A stretch of DNA of 64,000 nucleotides. Origin: Leeuwenhoekiella palythoae. GTDB lineage: Bacteria > Bacteroidota > Bacteroidia > Flavobacteriales > Flavobacteriaceae. Below the pieces are notes generated by a model. That model was not told where the DNA came from. It searched no databases and saw nothing but the letters and a program-made list of their open reading frames with translations. Location of the stretch: positions 496,001 through 560,000 of the forward strand of contig NZ_FQXT01000003.1 in NCBI RefSeq assembly GCF_900130045.1, written 5' to 3'. Shown here in pieces: positions 62,708 to 64,000 of the stretch (positions are counted from its first letter, which is position 1; each line of letters starts with the position of its first letter). The position numbers and the translations under genes were made by a program.

Positions 62708-63661
62708 CTACTGACCAATATTAGCATTATAATAACCTTCCTTAGGGATTTCTATATGATATTCTTTTCGCGAAGCGTTATTTAGATGATCCTCACGCAA
62801 CCAAGGATTGTGAAGCTTTAAAATTTTATAGTTGATCCCAAACTGTTGTGCAAACTTTACAAAATCGGTCACTACAGTATCTACTTTCACCTTATATGAC
62901 GGAACATCTTTGTACAAATCCTCCTGGGTATAATTGAACCCATAGCGCTCTGGATCTGATAAAATCTGTTTTAACGCCAAAATTCGAAACACATATCTTC
63001 CGGTCTCTTCGCCTAATAGTAAGTCGTAATACCCATTAACATCCTGCTGGTTTAATCTTCTGCTCATTCCGGCATTACCCGCATTGTAACCCGCTGCTGC
63101 AAGCGTCCAACTTCCTAAACTAGCTTTAGACTTCTTTAAATATTTACAAGCAGCGCGCGTTGACAATTCCACATTATACCGCTCATCTACATTATCATTT
63201 ACTTCAAGACCAAGTTCTTTTCCGGTACTGCTTAAAATTTGCCAAAATCCGGTGGCACGTGCAGGAGAAACTGCTTGTGTCAAACCACTTTCAATAACAG
63301 CTAAATATTTAAAATCATCAGGCAAACCTTCTTCTTCTAAAATAGGCTCGATAATCGGGAAATATTTTGCGGCTCTTTTAATCAGCAACAACCCATTGGA
63401 CTGCCAGTAAGTATTGACCAAAAGTTCACGATCTAAGCGCTCTCGTATATCTGGGTTATCAAGAGGTACTGCCTCACCTGCAAACTCTAACTGATCTGGC
63501 AACGGAATAGCATACACGTTATAATCATTTACCAGTTTATCTGTTTTCTTTATTTCAGGATCTGTATTTGTTGTTGTGTTATCTTGCTGTACAGCTTGTA
63601 CACACACTGCAGTAGTGGCAACAAGCCCAACACCGGCGAGTATATTTTTTATATTGATCAT
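62708..63661 (-). CDS. Lytic transglycosylase (MltD-like)
   Basis: The protein has 317 residues from the ATG at 63661 (MINIKNILAGVGLVATTAVC), chosen because a signal peptide follows directly. The SLT domain (about 100-230) has DFKYLAVIESGLTQAVSPAR with the catalytic glutamate, GFWQIL and AAGYNAGNAGMSRRL. It cleaves peptidoglycan glycosidic bonds. The C-terminal part probably folds as a LysM-like domain, though the motif is weak. Confidence 0.9.
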   Translation of the reverse strand: MINIKNILAGVGLVATTAVCVQAVQQDNTTTNTDPEIKKTDKLVNDYNVYAIPLPDQLEFAGEAVPLDNPDIRERLDRELLVNTYWQSNGLLLIKRAAKYFPIIEPILEEEGLPDDFKYLAVIESGLTQAVSPARATGFWQILSSTGKELGLEVNDNVDERYNVELSTRAACKYLKKSKASLGSWTLAAAGYNAGNAGMSRRLNQQDVNGYYDLLLGEETGRYVFRILALKQILSDPERYGFNYTQEDLYKDVPSYKVKVDTVVTDFVKFAQQFGINYKILKLHNPWLREDHLNNASRKEYHIEIPKEGYYNANIGQ

Positions 63662-63699
63662 AGCAAATTTTGTATTGAAGTTCGATCGCAAATTAGCAA

Positions 63700-64000
63700 T
63701 TAATTCTCGATAATCTTAGGCAAGTTTTTGTTAAACCACTTACACTTAGTAATTATCATCGCGTGTGTTCCTCCCGGAATAGGGATGCAATTATTTATAT
63801 ATCTATACGGAAAAACAGGATCACTGGTACCGTGAATATGAACAAGATCTTCTTTGCATTTTACTTGATCCCAACACAGCATTTGCTCTAGCGCCCAAGT
63901 AAGGTAAACAGGATCTGTGATTGAAAGGTATTTTTGATAAAGCTCTACTTTGTGTTTTAACCGATCTCCTATCGCATAGTTAGCAAGCGTGTCTACATTG
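63700..64000 (-). CDS. Alpha/beta hydrolase, C-terminal part, cut by the window edge
   Basis: About 99 codons are visible and the frame is open at the right edge. Near the end, HIHGTSDPVFPYRYI supplies a candidate catalytic aspartate (TSDP) and PGGTHAMII the catalytic histidine of the alpha/beta-hydrolase triad. The nucleophile part lies outside the window. Substrate unknown. The gene ends 38 bases before the lytic transglycosylase start, so they may be co-transcribed. Confidence 0.8.
   Translation of the reverse strand, partial: NVDTLANYAIGDRLKHKVELYQKYLSITDPVYLTWALEQMLCWDQVKCKEDLVHIHGTSDPVFPYRYINNCIPIPGGTHAMIITKCKWFNKNLPKIIEN

Noticed and set aside
1-64000. Mobile element, prophage, integron or defence island
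   Set aside because: No transposase, integrase, restriction, toxin or phage genes, no flanking direct repeats and no tRNA insertion site are visible; the genes look like ordinary chromosomal content.

Overview
The window looks like chromosomal DNA of a marine-type member of the Flavobacteriaceae (Bacteroidota). The evidence is type IX secretion (T9SS) sorting domains, a PorP/SprF protein, SusC/BtuB-style and BtuG-like outer-membrane B12 uptake genes, LETM1-related, DUF4252, 2TM and CHRD proteins, TAnnTTTG-type promoters and few Shine-Dalgarno sequences. The genus cannot be fixed from the sequence alone. I see no rRNA or tRNA genes, insertion sequence, prophage, integron or CRISPR array. Most genes are core or lineage-typical.

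Layout. 1-3.1 kb: end of a T9SS-exported protein, then PorP/SprF and a PorE-like OmpA protein. 3.3-6.7 kb (minus): MoxR-like ATPase with a VWA protein, then a fasciclin lipoprotein. 6.9-14.3 kb: a large sortilin-like propeller protein, App1-like phosphatase, lipid kinase, Cu/Zn superoxide dismutase lipoprotein and an ECF sigma/anti-sigma pair. 14.3-20.4 kb: an unassigned gap with an orphan minus-strand terminator, LETM1-related and DUF2254 proteins, and a LytS/LytT-type two-component system interleaved with 2TM proteins. 20.6-33.6 kb: metallophosphoesterase-Omp85 fusion, persulfide dioxygenase/rhodanese pair, HxlR regulator with quinone reductase, rpiA, a MobA-like transferase, RdgB, a DEAD-box helicase and TrmH. 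33.6-42.7 kb: a CHRD-repeat lipoprotein, sirtuin, a haem-binding gene with an in-frame stop, purB, and pta-ackA. 42.8-48 kb: DUF4252 proteins with an ECF sigma operon, divergent from tandem S41 peptidases. 48-54.3 kb: a cobalamin uptake locus (BtuG-like, BtuB, riboswitch, divergent BtuF-C-D). 54.5-64 kb: RmuC, thioesterase, T9SS cargo, carB, rpmH, a TPR protein, a thioredoxin-like protein, lytic transglycosylase and a hydrolase cut by the window edge.

The genes work together in several modules. The B12 locus joins outer-membrane capture and import (BtuB, BtuG-like) with inner-membrane transport (BtuFCD). Two ECF sigma/anti-sigma cassettes and one LytTR system provide envelope or stress regulation. 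The MBL-rhodanese pair handles persulfide sulfur, and pta-ackA links acetyl-CoA to acetate and ATP.

The most unusual signal is a roughly 90-nt RNA-like element found three times (near 3.15, 56.8 and 62.6 kb). All copies are on the plus strand, in convergent intergenic gaps and directly before a strong terminator hairpin. Two copies share a GAAA-capped hairpin with a compensatory base change. Other points worth a second look are the in-frame stop in the haem-binding gene, the altered metal-site motifs of the metallophosphoesterase fusion, the ligand-less cupredoxin-like T9SS cargo, and an orphan terminator suggesting a small RNA at 14.4-14.6 kb.
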